In this document: positions 47,848-59,319 of the stretch, in pieces
Numbering within the stretch: position 1 is the stretch's first letter
Layout of the letters: each line of letters begins with the position of its first letter
From: Arachis hypogaea
Taxonomy: Eukaryota; Streptophyta; Magnoliopsida; Fabales; Fabaceae
DNA: 64,000 nucleotides
Direction: 5' to 3'
Assembly (NCBI RefSeq): GCF_003086295.3
Contig: NC_092051.1
Span: 8,486,810 to 8,550,809, forward strand
Notes under the pieces: generated by a model
Told to the model about the DNA's origin: nothing
The model's input: only the letters and a program-made list of their open reading frames with translations
Databases searched by the model: none
Translations under genes and position numbers: made by a program

Positions 47848-50049
47848 AATGGTATATACCGATCCCAGCTCGTCGGCTGGTCCAAAACACAAGCCCTTAG
47901 CATATTATCCAAGGTCTGGATAGTTCTTTCTGATTGACCATCTGTACGAGGGTGATATGCAGTACTCAAACTCAACTAAGTCCCAAATGCACGCTGAAAA
48001 GCTCCCCAGAACCTTGATGTGAAATGAGGATCTCTGTCAGATATAATGGTAGAAGGCACGCCATGCAACCTGACAATCTCTTTGATATACATTTGAGCCA
48101 ATTCTTCCATTGTGCAACTTATTCGGATAGGAAGAAAGTGAGCTGATTTTGTCAGTCGATCCACAACTACCCAAATAGCATCACAACCAGACCGGGTTCT
48201 AGGCAAACCTATCACAAAATCCATTGTGATGCTCTCCCACTTCCATTATGGAATCTCTAAAGGTTGAATAGTTCCTCATGGTCTCTGATGCTCAATCTTA
48301 ACCTTCTGACACGTTAAACATTTAGATACATGCAATCCGACATTATTCTTCATCCCTGGCCACCAGAACATCACTTTTAGATCCTGATACATTTTGGTGC
48401 TTCCTGGATGAATTGAAAACCCGCTCTTATGAGCTTCCTTCAAGATACTTTGTAGCAGGTCTCCGACGTCTGGCACAACGATCCAGTTTTTGAACCTCCA
48501 CAAACCATCTTGACCTTCTGACACTCTCCACTGTTTTCCCTATTCAACTGCTGGTAATACCTTACGTATTGCTTCACTATCTCGATGAGCCTTTAGAAGT
48601 TCTTATTTAAAATCACTTAAAATCTGCAACTGACTTAAACACAAAATTCCAGATTCTTCTCTAACTCCTAAGTTCAAACCTTGAAATGCCTTTAGTAACT
48701 CTTCTTCTAGCAACATCATCTAAGTTGCATATAAAGACTTCCAACTCAAGGCGTCTGCCACAACGTTCGCTTTTCTTGGATGGTAATTCAATTCGAAATC
48801 ATAATCTTTCAGAAGCTCCATCCACCTCCTCTGATGCATATTCAACTCTTTCTGCTCAAAGAGATACTTCAAACTCTTATGATCTGAGAAAACATAGAAC
48901 TTAATGCCATAGAGATAGTGCCTCCAGATCTTTAGAGGAAACACAACAGCAGCAAGTTCCAAATCATGTGTCAGTTAGTTCATCTCATGTGGCCTTAATT
49001 GTTGTGAGGCGTATGCTATAACATTCTGGTGCTGCATCAAAACGCACCCCAAACCCTTTAATGATGCATCATAGTACACTTCAAATGGTTCACTTGGTTC
49101 AGGCAATACCAACACGGGTGCAGTAGTCAACCTGTGCTTCAATGCTTGAAAACTCTCCTCACACTCCGGAGTCCAGACAAAAGGCATATCCTTCCTAGTC
49201 AACTTAGTTAAAGGTAAGGCGAGCTATGAAAATCCCTTAATGAATCTGCGATAATACCCTGCCAAACCTAGCAAACTCCTGAGCTCTGTCACTGAAGTTG
49301 GTCGCTCCCAATTCATTACTGCTTCCACCTTAGCAGGATCTACTACTATTCCCTGCTTACTCACCACATGACCGAGAAACTTCACCTCACTCTTCCAAAA
49401 CTCGCATTTAGATAACTTAGCATACAACTTCCTATCTCTCAGAATTTGCAGCACAATTCGTAAGTGATTAGCATGCTCCTCTTCAGTCTTAGAGTAAACG
49501 AGAATATCATCAATGAAGACAATAACAAACTTGTCTAGATACGGCCGAAAAATCCTGTCCATATAATCCATGAATACTACCGGGGCATTAGTCGATCCAA
49601 AAGACATCACCGTATACTCATAATGACCATAACGTGTCCTGAAAGCAGTTTTTAGAATATCTTTATCTCTAACCCTTATCTGATGATATCCAGATCGCAA
49701 ATCTATCTTAGAAAACACACTGGCACCCTATAACTGATCCATTAGGACGTCGATTCTAGGTAACGGATATTTATTCTTTACAGTGATCTTATTTAACTGT
49801 CGATAGTCAATGCACAAGTGCATACTCCCGTTCTTCTTCTTTACCAGTAATATTGGCACTCCCCACAGAGAAACACTTGGTTGGATGAAATGCTTACCCA
49901 ACAGATCTTCTAACTGAGCCTTTAGTTCAGCCATCTCTAACGGTGACATCCTGTAAGGAGTAATCAAAATTGGACCGGCTCCAGGCACCAACTCAATTGC
50001 AAATTCAACCTCTCGGTTAGGTGGAAATTCATTAAACTCTGATCATCAC
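47848..50049 (-). pseudogene. Tekay RT, RNase H and integrase N-part and core
   Basis: RT at 49224-49991 holds [32 protein letters not shown] and the catalytic [10 protein letters not shown]. RNase H at 48720-49202 holds YYDASLKGLGCVLMQ and [11 protein letters not shown]. The integrase zinc finger at 48276-48524 reads [15 protein letters not shown] and CLTCQK; the core at 47853-48224 reads [22 protein letters not shown] and YHPRTDGQSERTIQT. Single stops separate the segments, and the reading is broken by the LARD at 47848. A deletion joins the protease-side sequence to the RT-side sequence near 50030 with a frame change. Confidence 0.85.
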
Positions 50050-51576
50050 CTGATACTCCCGCAGTTAATAACATAATACCCTGACATTCAGTTCCAGAAC
50101 AGTTTACTATCATAGAGTTCAAATAGTAACTATTCACCACAACAGGCTCTTCTGACCCTTCCGGCATAAACTGTACTGACTTCTCAGAACAATCAAGAAA
50201 AACATGATTCTTGGATAACCAATCCAAACCCAGAATGAGATCAAGACCAGTCATTGGTAAACAAATCAAATCATGTACAAACTCATGCTGTTGTATACGA
50301 AATAGAACTTGTGGACATCCTAACCTAGTCACCATAGCTTCATATGTAGCATTATGCACTTTCAAATCATAACCTAAAACCACCATTCTCAATCCTAACT
50401 CATTAGCCTTTTCAAATGCAATAAATGAATGAGTTGCTCCTGAATCAAATAAAGCATTTAAGATTTTACCAGCCATTTCACAATTACCTCTAATCAATGT
50501 CTCAAATCCCTCAGCACCTGCTGCAGAAGTGGTATATACTCTCCCCGGCTGCTGTACCCTACCAGTCTCATACTTCTTCTTCTCCGGACAATTATTGGCC
50601 ATATGCTTGGGCTGTCCACAAAAATAAAATACTCCAAGTCCTAACCTACACGGAACTCCAGGATGATACTTTCCACACCTCTGACAGTTCAGATCCTACT
50701 ATGGCTACTTTCCAAACGTTCTTCCCTGATTAATATTAGTATTTGGCCTCCTATAATTACCCTGGCCTTGACTCTGCTATGGAACAAAGCCTCCACGCTT
50801 GAAATTCCTACCTCTCGGAGCAAAGTTTCTCTCTGAAGGCCTCTTAAAAGGCACCCTCAAACTTCCTTTCTCTGCTGCCGCCTTTTTCACACATTCCTCT
50901 GCCACCCTACTCTTATTTACCAATTCAGAAAATACTCTGATCTCCATTGGGGCAACGAAACTCAGAATATCACTCCGAAGATCTCCCTCATATTTAATAT
51001 ATTTCCATTCAGCAAAATCTTCAAGCGCACCTTGATAGATACGAGAAAAGCGACATAACTCCTCAAACCAGCTAGTATACTCAGCAACAGTCATCTGTCC
51101 CTGCTTTAACTTTATCAACTCAAGTTCCTTAGCATTTCTGGCTGAATTAGGAAAGTATTTCTTATAGAATTCTGTTCAAAAGACCTCCCAAAGAATCGCA
51201 ACACCATCAGGCTGCAGGATACGTTGTGTTCCCTGCTACCAATACTGAGCCTCACCTTGCAGCTGATAAGTTCCAAACTCAGCCCATTGCTCTTTAGGAA
51301 CCTGTTGGGTCTGCAATGCTCGTTCCATATCCTGAATCCAATTATCTACGTCAGTGGACCATCCTCATCATTATTGTTCCCGTGATTACCCTGGTTTATC
51401 TGATTACCCAGTGCCTTGGCTATAGCCTGCAGAGCTGCAGCCATATTTCCCAGGGCAGCCATGAAGTCTACTGGATCATTCCCTATCAGGCCAGGAGTAA
51501 CGGTGCCTATCCTACCTCTACCTCGCCCGTGACCGCGTTCGCGAGTTGACATCTGGTCCCTATACACACCAAACAA
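50050..51576 (-). pseudogene. Tekay gag and protease
   Basis: Gag begins near 51552 (MSTRERGHGRGRGR, Arg/Gly-rich; an upstream in-frame ATG at 51576 also exists). It passes through a core region with stops replacing Trp and Arg codons (51180-51345) and continues with YTSWFEELCRFSRIYQG and an Arg-rich basic part. A zinc knuckle ends NNCPEKKKYE near 50580. The protease reads LFDSGATHSFIAF at about 50440 and LILGLDWLSKN. The gag-protease part ends near 50050 at [13 protein letters not shown], where sequence before RT is missing. Confidence 0.8.
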
Positions 51577-51741
51577 GTGATGTTAAGTTGATCAGTTTCA
51601 ATATCGTAGGTCTAATGCTTTAAGTTCCAAATGCATGCTCACAAACGTATATGCCATATATATCAGTCAGATATCCTAATAGCACATAAACACATATACA
51701 GAGAATGCACAGAAACATAATCAGTCTGTCTTTCAGAGGTG
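51577..51741 (-). other. Tekay leader, primer-binding site lost
   Basis: Untranslated leader lies between the LTR and gag. It is similar to 44008-44200 of the inserted LARD (both carry CACCAAACAA, TGATCAGT[CT]TCAATA and AGATATCCTAA). The TGGTATCAGAG-type site expected next to the LTR is not found here, consistent with a deletion at 51742. Confidence 0.65.
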
Positions 51742-52012
51742 GTAAAATAGAGGTGGTATGATATTACGACCTCTAAAATAAAATGTATACATATAATAGT
51801 AGAAAGATTGTAATATACTAGGAGCCTTGAATAATAGGGAAAATAAAAATCGCGAAATAAAAGCGCAACGCTCAAGAAACGAGTTAACTTGCGTGCTAGG
51901 AAGGATATAACCATCAAACACAAGATTATAAAAGTAGGAATAGAGTGCCAAAGATACAAAATAACAAGCTCCTAACTCAGCCCGTGAAGTCAAGACTGGC
52001 CGGAGAATATTT

Positions 52013-52019
<7 letters not shown>

Positions 52020-52055
<36 letters not shown>
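52020..52055. repeat. (TA)n microsatellite in Tekay LTR
   Basis: The TA run is expanded relative to the short TATATATA at 35158-35164 in the other LTR. Confidence 0.9.
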
Positions 52056-52060
<5 letters not shown>

Positions 52061-53183
52061 CCAAAATCCAAATGTACATAAACAAAATCCTACCTCTCCA
52101 TAAACCTCTAAGAGGATCAAAAGAATAAGTTATGCGGAGAGAAAGCTAAGTACATACATATACATCACTGCACTGTCTGCACAACAAAATAACTCAGTAA
52201 CCACTTCGCCTCAGGGGTCCAAACGCCTAACGAGATGCCTCTCGACCTGCATCTGAAAAATAATAACATAGTATGGAATGAGAATCAGAGGTTTTCAGTA
52301 TGGTAAAGGTGCCATACACAAAAGATATAAGGTTCTGAGAATGCCAGAGGCAATCCTAGAACGCCGACACTCAGATTATAGAGCTTAAAGTATTAAACAG
52401 AAGTCATAAAAGGTGGTTTTCTAAGAGTATCTAAACCTGACTTAACTTAACCTTAAATCTAAATTCCATACTGCCATTACTCCATACCTCTATCTCCATC
52501 AGTATTTCACAGACAGTTAACAGATAAAAGCAAGCACAAGAAGGTTACAAATACTGCAGGAAACAAATATATATTTAGCATGGCAAGTACACTTAGGCAT
52601 ACCCAGTTAATGCACAAACAAGTAGTTCAAGTAGAATGCATATGATGCATGCCTGTTCTATGGCTGATGAGGCTCATCTGTCGGTTATCCAGCCAACCCG
52701 ACAAGTCCAAAAACCTTAGACTGTCCCTCGACGTGCATTCCCAAGAGTCTATGCATAGCTTTTTCTTAAATAATCAATATTGCTCAATGGAGGTTAACAT
52801 TCCCGAGAATTTATAGTGCCTGGTCACCCTTACGTCATAGGGTCAACAGAGTATCGAGTTTTCAACCTGGTACATATGGTGTCAAGCCACGATACTTACC
52901 CAGGGAATCTCATATCTCAGATCATTTAATCTTTTAAGCCAAGTATCATACATGATCATTCATTTGATTATCAGGTCAAGTATCATACATGACCATCCGT
53001 AACATTTCATAGTCAATTCATCACTTTACAACTTTACTTCATTTCCAAGTTATCCCCATTTCCTAACTTCGTCTGAATATCAAGTTTAACACTATTATTA
53101 ATAATTAAAGGAATGAAAATAGAGGTTTAAAGGTTTGAAATTTAGTTTAAAATGTTAAATATCATGTTTGCTAAAATAGAGTC

Positions 53184-53385
53184 CACGCGTACGCGTGGGA
53201 TGTAAAACTGCAGCTCGCGCGCGTTCCCTTGTCATGCGTACACGTGGGTGAAAACTTCATGTCATGTGTGCGCGTAGGTGACGCGTACGCGTGGACATGC
53301 TTGTTTGCTCCTCATGCGCACGCATGGGACCAGTCGCATACGCATCGCCAAAAATCCACTCCACGCGTACGCATGGGCATACATC
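53184..53385. repeat. CG-rich palindrome cluster in second Tekay LTR
   Basis: It corresponds to 36281-36450, with one or two more units (CACGCGTACGCGTGG and ACGCGTACGCGTGG are both present) and several CG-to-TG/CA changes. Confidence 0.8.
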
Positions 53386-54595
53386 CTTTAAAAAAAATAA
53401 GGCAAAATTGCAGTAGCTGGGAAGCAAAACTGTTAAAACAGGATAGTTTGTAGGTACAACTTTCAAATTCCCATAACTTCTTCGATTTACAATATTTTTC
53501 ACCCGTTCTTCAAATAGCATAAACATCACGAACCCAATTTTTATTTTAAAATAAGCTGGAAATAAATTGAAGATCTGGGAGCTAGGTATGCCTCGTCGAA
53601 GTTCGGCCAAAACCCAACCTTTGCAAAAGCACCCAAACCTCAATTTTCAATCAAAAACTCCTTTCCCTTTACCACTAATCTGCATTCTTCAATATAACAT
53701 TCCCCTTCCTCATCATTCAACAATCAGCACAATACCCATTTTCAAATCAACAATAATACACTTTCAATATTTAAGTCCATCAATCAATCCCAACCAAAAA
53801 CCATAGTTGACCAATCTATCATCATAAACATACCACAAGTTCATACTTCCCCAAATCATCAATTATCCAACAAACACCAACCAAACATATTCATTAACAA
53901 ATTACTAAACATTCAATGTTCACCTGCATTCCAACTTATCCTATGATCATCTAGTCTAAGTTTTCACAGAACATTATATATTAAATACAAGAAACCTAAA
54001 TCATACCTTGGCCAATTCCCTCGTAGTGATCAAAGTAACTTATTTAAAACAAACACAGCACTTCCAAAATTCAGTAAACACTAGGCTCGGGTTCCTCCAA
54101 ATTCGAATATTCACAATTTTAAGCTCCAATTATTTATTCACAACCTAATACACATTTATAACACATATATACCCAGTTTAATACTCAAAGCTCAAATTCA
54201 ATAAAAATTAAATAGAATTATCGTATCCTTACTTTACTCAAGCTTTACATAAGCAAGAGTGAACCTTTTTCTCAAGCTAATTGGATCCTAAAACATCAAA
54301 TTAAAGAACAAAGAAATTTAATATCTCTACTAATTTTCCAAAAATTGGGGAAGAAGAGGCTGAGATGAAATAACATGTTACCTATGAAATTATTCTGGTA
54401 GAAACATAGAGTTCGACGCGGTGAACGCGTGGCTGCAAACGGTGCGGCGATTGGAGCTCGGACGGAGGAGTTACGACAAATTGAAGTTACTGTAAACGTT
54501 CGGAAGGTTTCTCTTCTCTCCTTCCCTAGAAGGCTTTCACGCTGCATCTAGAGGAAATGAGGAAGAGAAGGGCTTTTGGGCTCATTTAATATGTT

Positions 54596-54653
54596 GGTCC
54601 GGTTGGACCGACGGTCCGGTTGGATCGACGGTCCGGTTGGACCGACGGTCCGG
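54596..54653. repeat. 19-bp tandem triplication in Tekay LTR
   Basis: Three units of about 19 bp around GGTCCGGTTGGACCGAC stand where the other LTR (near 37650-37680) has one. Each unit is itself palindromic (GGTCCGGTTGGACC). Confidence 0.8.
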
Positions 54654-54836
54654 TTTGGGTCCAGTTCAACCGGTTCGTTTCTTTCGGTCCAATCTTGGAC
54701 TGTTTTTTTGAAATTGGTGTTAAAATTCTCGTTTCAATGAGCTCTATCCTAATTTAATATAATATTCGCATTTCTAATCTTCCTTATTAAAAACCAATTT
54801 ATTGACTAATTATTTACTAATTTAACGGGATTTACA

Positions 54837-55004
54837 CGCAACACTAAAGCTGAGAAGGGTAGCTTCGTCATTTATAAAAAAGTTTATTAGAAAGGACGAT
54901 TTAAATGGAAATGCAACATTAAGGACGATTTTAAATAAAAAAATAGATCAGAGACGGTTTGGATTTTGACCCTCAACATTAGGAACCAAAACAATACTTA
55001 CTCT
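54837..55004 (-). repeat. right terminal inverted repeat of MULE
   Basis: This is the inverted counterpart of 29911-30075, ending CAATACTTACTCT. Its inner edge (CGCAA) is the right-hand target duplication of the Tekay element, so that element landed at the inner margin of this repeat. Confidence 0.8.
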
Positions 55005-55176
55005 TTATTATTATTATTGTATAAGAATATATATTTGATATTTATAAAAAAATTCATTATACTATTGTAAAAAAATTGATTATTTTACTATGTTAAATTT
55101 GATTATTTTAATAATTAATTATTTTGTTAGAAAGATATTAAATAATATAATACATAATAATATCTAATTTTGTGTT

Positions 55177-55180
<4 letters not shown>

Positions 55181-55251
<71 letters not shown>
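55181..55251. repeat. (TA)n microsatellite
   Basis: A long TA run of about 35 units in AT-rich spacer. Confidence 0.95.
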
Positions 55252-55253
<2 letters not shown>

Positions 55254-55576
55254 GATTTAAGCTGAATCTATTTTTAGTTAATGAATGTATGTTGACAATA
55301 AGAAGAGAACAACTCTTTTTATCTCTCATCTCTAAATTAAGGTTAGGCTTACGAACACAACATTGTACTGAGGATAGAGATTCCATACAGGAGTGTCATC
55401 TCAAAGCAAGATAATTTTGAAATTCAATGTTCTTCCCACCATTGAAGGTTCTCCTTAATTTGGTAATGAAGACGGAAGAAAATATGTCCATATGATGAAC
55501 GAACTAAAAAATTCTTTTTTCCTTTGGGTCAAGATAAACAATTAAGTAGCATTTAGAAAAGAGAGACAAAGATTAA

Positions 55577-55865
55577 AATAAATCTTAATATTGTGTTTGG
55601 TATAAAGTGGAAGATAGAGACTGATATAAGAATAAAGTTTTAATTTAATTTGCACAAAGGTTAAAATTGAAATTAATTAATTGAAATAAGAGTATTTTAG
55701 ATATAAAATGTTATTAAAATTTTAGTCTCCGTTTACAAAAGTTTCTGTCCCTGTATTCTCATTTTTTGAAAGTATTAAAATACTGGAATTTTAGAAAAAA
55801 AAAACTGAAATTTTAGTACCAATTTCTAAAATAATAAACATAATATTAAATTTTAGTCTCTTAAT
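55577..55865. mobile_element. foldback MITE-like repeat
   Basis: The left end TTAATATTGTGTTTGGTATA pairs with the inverse of the right end (AATAAACATAATATTAA), and both sides continue with AGAGACTRA/TTAGTCTC words. Boundaries are approximate and no duplication was fixed. Confidence 0.4.
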
Positions 55866-56404
55866 TTTCGTTCTAATACCTCAAAACAAATGTTATTCTA
55901 CCACTTTTACCACTTTCTTAGGAATTAGAATTGAAATGACCTATAAATGGTATCCTATATCATGTGAACTTTTTCTTTGATAAGGATCCTATTAGGTATT
56001 AGGTTCGCGCCCAAAATTGACTCTCCTCCCTCATAACATAATTGCTATTGATATGCTACAGTTTCGAACATCAACCATCATTAGTTTGCTATTGATCAAG
56101 ACGCTCCATTATATTGACTATTTGAGTCCAAATGATGGGGAATGCATTGAATTTACAGGTCCTCTTCAAAGCAATATAGTTTTGCTAATAATTTGATATT
56201 GTGTTTGCTAATAATTTGTTTATTTGCTAAAAATATACATGTACATAGATATAAATACACGTAAATATATATAGTATATTTGATAAGAAACTAACAAAAA
56301 GACATAAACACATTTCTCATTAAAAACCAATTTGACATCTAATAAGGAAGAAATTGTTGGTGATCAAAGTAATGAGAGTAGAAAGTGAAATTAAAAAAAA
56401 AAAA

Positions 56405-57720
56405 AAAAAGTAAACTATCATTTCTATCTACAAAAATAAAAAATGCTGATAAATTTATCCATAAAAAAAATACTATTTATTTTAATAAAATATGAGTTTC
56501 ATACAACAAAATTATCTAAACCTAAAAAATCACATAAAATCTCAAATTACCCTTATCATCATCTACATCATGTTTTTTCTCTACACTAACCACTCCATTA
56601 TTCTCATCTACTCATCACCTTACCACCACCACTACCACTAACCCCATCCTCTATCTCTCACCAATAATCAATTGATTTTCAAACAATCCTAGCAGCAACC
56701 CCTTCTTCCACTGCTGTACTCCTTCCGCCTTGGTCACTCCTCCTTCTCTCCTTCTTTATCTCGTCCTTGCCGACCAGAGGACCTTCGCACCAGTTCCTGC
56801 TTCGCTGCCGCCATCAACCCTAGAGCCACAGTGCCCCGCCTCTTCTCTCTTCACTGCCAACCACCCTCACCTACCGTGGCTACCTTCACCTCACCAGCTG
56901 CCACCACCGCGGGTCCTCTTTGCGAACTAAAACCGCGGCGAGCTCTCTCTCTTTCTCTGTCTCTTTCGCCTTTTAGTTTAAACCACCGAACTCTAATTCA
57001 CTTCTCCTTCTCCTCTTCTTCCCCTTCTTCTTTCCTCTTCAAGAACCAGAAACCTCTAAACCACCATCACAGCCCTGCCATCATCGCCGTCCGCACTTTC
57101 AGTCACCAGAACTACCGCGAACCACCATCGTCTCCACCATCTGCGACGAACCCGAGCCATCCTCACCGTCCCAGTCGTTCTTTCTCTCGATCCAAACCAC
57201 TGCCAGCAAGCCACTCACCAGTGTCGCACCTCCTCCACCAAACCCTAACTCAACCCCCTGTTCTCACTCTCTCTTCTACTCTAACGAGTTGCCGACGACA
57301 TCACCATCATCATCAGCTTCTCAGTTGCCGAACCCCTTCAGAGTAACTGCCGTAGCTAGCGTCTCTCTTGTCGAACCAGAGCTGAAACAGAACAAGCTCA
57401 CCTCTGTCTCTCAGAGTTTGGCTCTGGTGAGGATTGCTCAACTCGTTCAACAATTCGTTCAATTTTCCACATGACCTGTTTGAGTTTGGCAATTAATTTG
57501 TTGCATGAGCATTAGGTTGTAATACTCTGTTCTGAGTTCAATGAAAAGTTGAAAACAATGATAATAAGGATAATTTGGAGTTTTATGTAATTTTTTAGGG
57601 TTTGGATAATTTTGATATGTAAAATCTATGTTTTATGGATATAAATAATAATTTTTTTATGAATAAATCTATTAACGTTTTTAACTTTTATAAATAAAAA
57701 TATTAATTTATTCTTTACAA
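56405..57720. mobile_element. candidate Pack-MULE: long inverted repeats around a GC-rich core
   Basis: About 150-165 bp at 56405-56571 is an inverted, diverged copy of about 57559-57720. Landmarks are CCATAAAAAAAATACTATTT against AAATAATAATTTTTTTATG, and ACCTAAAAAATCACATAAAA against TTTTATGTAATTTTTTAGGG. Between them lies about 1 kb of distinctly GC-richer, CT- and CAC-rich sequence. It contains a Ser/Pro/His-rich open frame (56831-57346, plus strand, 171 codons) of no recognised family. AT-rich inverted repeats around gene-like GC-rich DNA are the Pack-MULE layout. Exact ends and target duplication are not resolved. Confidence 0.5.
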
Positions 57721-57757
57721 AATTTGAAAGGGACAAAATTATAATAAAAATGTGTTT

Positions 57758-58288
57758 TGTTGTGATATGGATGACCACGTAGACTCACCTTCTCAATATT
57801 GAAGGAATCATTCTCAAGAGAGAATGGATTTAATGAGGTTTGAAAAAGCTAGTTTTGTATGCCTATAAAAGGATGTACGGGCAAAAGGAAAAAACAACAA
57901 TAACAACAGAACAAAAATATTATTCTTCCTTCCTTTTCATACAAATAAATCAATCCTCTTTTATGCAATCAAATACCCTTCTCCTTATATTACTATTACA
58001 ATTCTTTCTCTTCTTTTATTTTATAAGTATTTTAAATTCTATTTTCTATTACTCTTTACATATAATATTAATAGCAATATTAACCATCTTTATTATATTG
58101 AGATAGTATCAAATGCAAATCTCTCTCTCTTTATTTTTAATACTTTTTCTTATCTTTGTATATATATACACATTACAACATATAATATTATTATATATAT
58201 ATAAAAATTATTATTGGGCTAATTATTTTAATACTAGAGTCTTCTATTTGTACATCTCTATTATATATATATCTTTTATTTCACAACA
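57758..58288 (+). repeat. 5' LTR of copia element
   Basis: It starts TGTTGTGATATGG and ends CACAACA. A TATA box (CCTATAAAAGG) lies at 57863-57872. It is AT- and T-rich downstream. Confidence 0.95.
57863..57872 (+). promoter_or_regulatory. TATA box of copia 5' LTR
   Basis: CCTATAAAAGG-type TATA element, duplicated in the 3' LTR at 63469-63478. It should set the start of the genomic RNA a few tens of bases downstream (inference). Confidence 0.7.
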
Positions 58289-58348
58289 CGTTATCAGCAC
58301 AAGACTCTGATCAAATTTTTAGGAAGACTCAGGTAACAAATTTTCATT

Positions 58349-59319
58349 ATGTCGAAGCTCTCTCATCTTGAATTCAATGCTCTTGACATATCTGGAAACA
58401 ATTATTTATCATGGATACTAGATGCTGAAATCCATCTTGATTCAATGGATCTTGGAGATACCATTAAGGCTGAAAATAATGCATCCCAGAAGGATAAAGC
58501 TAAAGCCATGATTTTTCTCCGTCGTCATCTTGACGAAGGATTGAAAAATGAATATCTTACATTAAAAGATCCTGCAGATCTTTGGAAAGACCTTGAAGAA
58601 AGGTACAATCATCAGAAAACGGTGATACTTCCTCAAGCCCGGTATGAATGGACGCATTTGCGTTTACAAGATTTTAAATCTATAAATGAATATAATTCTG
58701 CAATGTTCCGAATCACCTCACGAATGAAATTGTGTGGGGAAAAATAACTGATCATGATATGTTGGAGAAAACTTTCTCAACCTTCCATGCCTCGAATGTG
58801 CTCCTGCAGCAGCAGTATCGAGAGAAAGGATTTAAAAAATATTCTGAATTAATTTCTTGCCTTCTTGTTGCTGAACGCAATAATGAGTTGTTATTGAAAA
58901 ATCATGAAGCGCGCCCAGCTGGCGCTGCCCCATTTCCTGAAGTAAATGTGGCAAATTACCCCAGAAGAGGTAAATGGCAAGGTTTTAACAATAAGAAAAA
59001 TTATGGAAGGAAAAAGAATTATGTTCAAAAGAGAGGATCTCACCAGAAGTGGGACAAAGATAGGAATATCGGGCAGAATAAATCAACCGAGGAGAAGTGT
59101 TTCCGCTGTGGTGGAAAGGGTCATTGGTCTCGTACCTGTCGTACCCCAAGGCACCTAGTCGATCTTTACCAGGCATCTTTGAAAAAGAACGACAAAGGAA
59201 AGGAAACAAATTTTGTTTCAAATGATGCTGAGAACTCCACCACTCATTATGATGTATCTGATTTCTTTGAGGACCCTGAAGGAAATATTGGCCATTTGAT
59301 CAATGATGGAATAGTTTAA
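58349..59319 (+). pseudogene. copia gag, one frame break
   Basis: ATG 58349 opens MSKLSHLEFNALDISGNNYL, the usual copia gag N-terminus (UBN2-like fold). The first frame ends at 58747. The downstream part continues in the -1 frame (ITDHDMLEKTFSTFHASN, LLLKNHEA) through a Lys-rich segment to a CCHC zinc knuckle (CFRCGGKGHWSRTC, about 59098-59140) and an acidic C-terminus ending at TAA 59317. The break lies at a GGGGAAAAATAA stretch near 58740 and equals one missing base. The rest is uninterrupted. Gag would form the capsid and bind the RNA. Confidence 0.85.

Larger units (their letters stand above)
34846..54836 (-). mobile_element. Ty3/gypsy chromovirus (Tekay/Del type), split by a LARD
   Basis: It is oriented on the minus strand. 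The LTRs are 34846-37861 (3') and about 51742-54836 (5'), with target duplication CGTAA (34841-34845) and CGCAA (54837-54841), one mismatch. The order gag, protease, RT, RNase H, integrase and a C-terminal chromodomain-like segment, together with LTRs of about 3 kb, fits the Tekay clade. The purine tract lies just inside the left LTR (read on the minus strand GGTGGGTAGGATG). Integrase is interrupted by the element at 38578-47847. It carries stops and a deletion between protease and RT, so it is inactive. Confidence 0.9.
51742..54836 (-). repeat. 5' LTR of Tekay element, start deleted
   Basis: It matches 34846-37861 from about position 34883 of that copy onward. The first 35-40 bp (TGTAACACCC...) and the expected primer-binding site are missing at 51742, replaced by a direct join to leader sequence. 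It carries a TA-run expansion (52020-52055) and an expanded 19-bp repeat (54596-54653). Confidence 0.8.
29911..55004. mobile_element. autonomous-type Mutator-like element (MULE), split by nested LTR elements
   Basis: Terminal inverted repeats of about 150-170 bp lie at 29911-30075 and 54837-55004, both opening TAAGTATTGTTTTGGT and continuing through ATCGTCCTTAAT and GGAAATG/CATTTCC. The flanks fit a 9-bp duplication TTATTATTA, though it lies in a TTA microsatellite and so is weak evidence on its own. Coding content is a mudrA-type transposase on the minus strand and a GRF zinc-finger gene on the plus strand. Removing the Tekay insertion (34846-54836) leaves a MULE of about 5.1 kb. Confidence 0.85.
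55005..56404. other. AT-rich spacer
   Basis: Continuation of the TTA microsatellite, a TA run and a MITE-like repeat, otherwise AT-rich sequence. No gene seen. Confidence 0.55.

Noticed and set aside
55138..55386. 82-codon minus frame with a long Ile/Tyr run
   Set aside because: It is a translation of the (TA)n microsatellite.
57840..58310. Hydrophobic frames in the copia LTR (also at 63446-63712)
   Set aside because: They are T-rich LTR sequence read as codons; the identical copy in the other LTR confirms it is LTR, not a gene.
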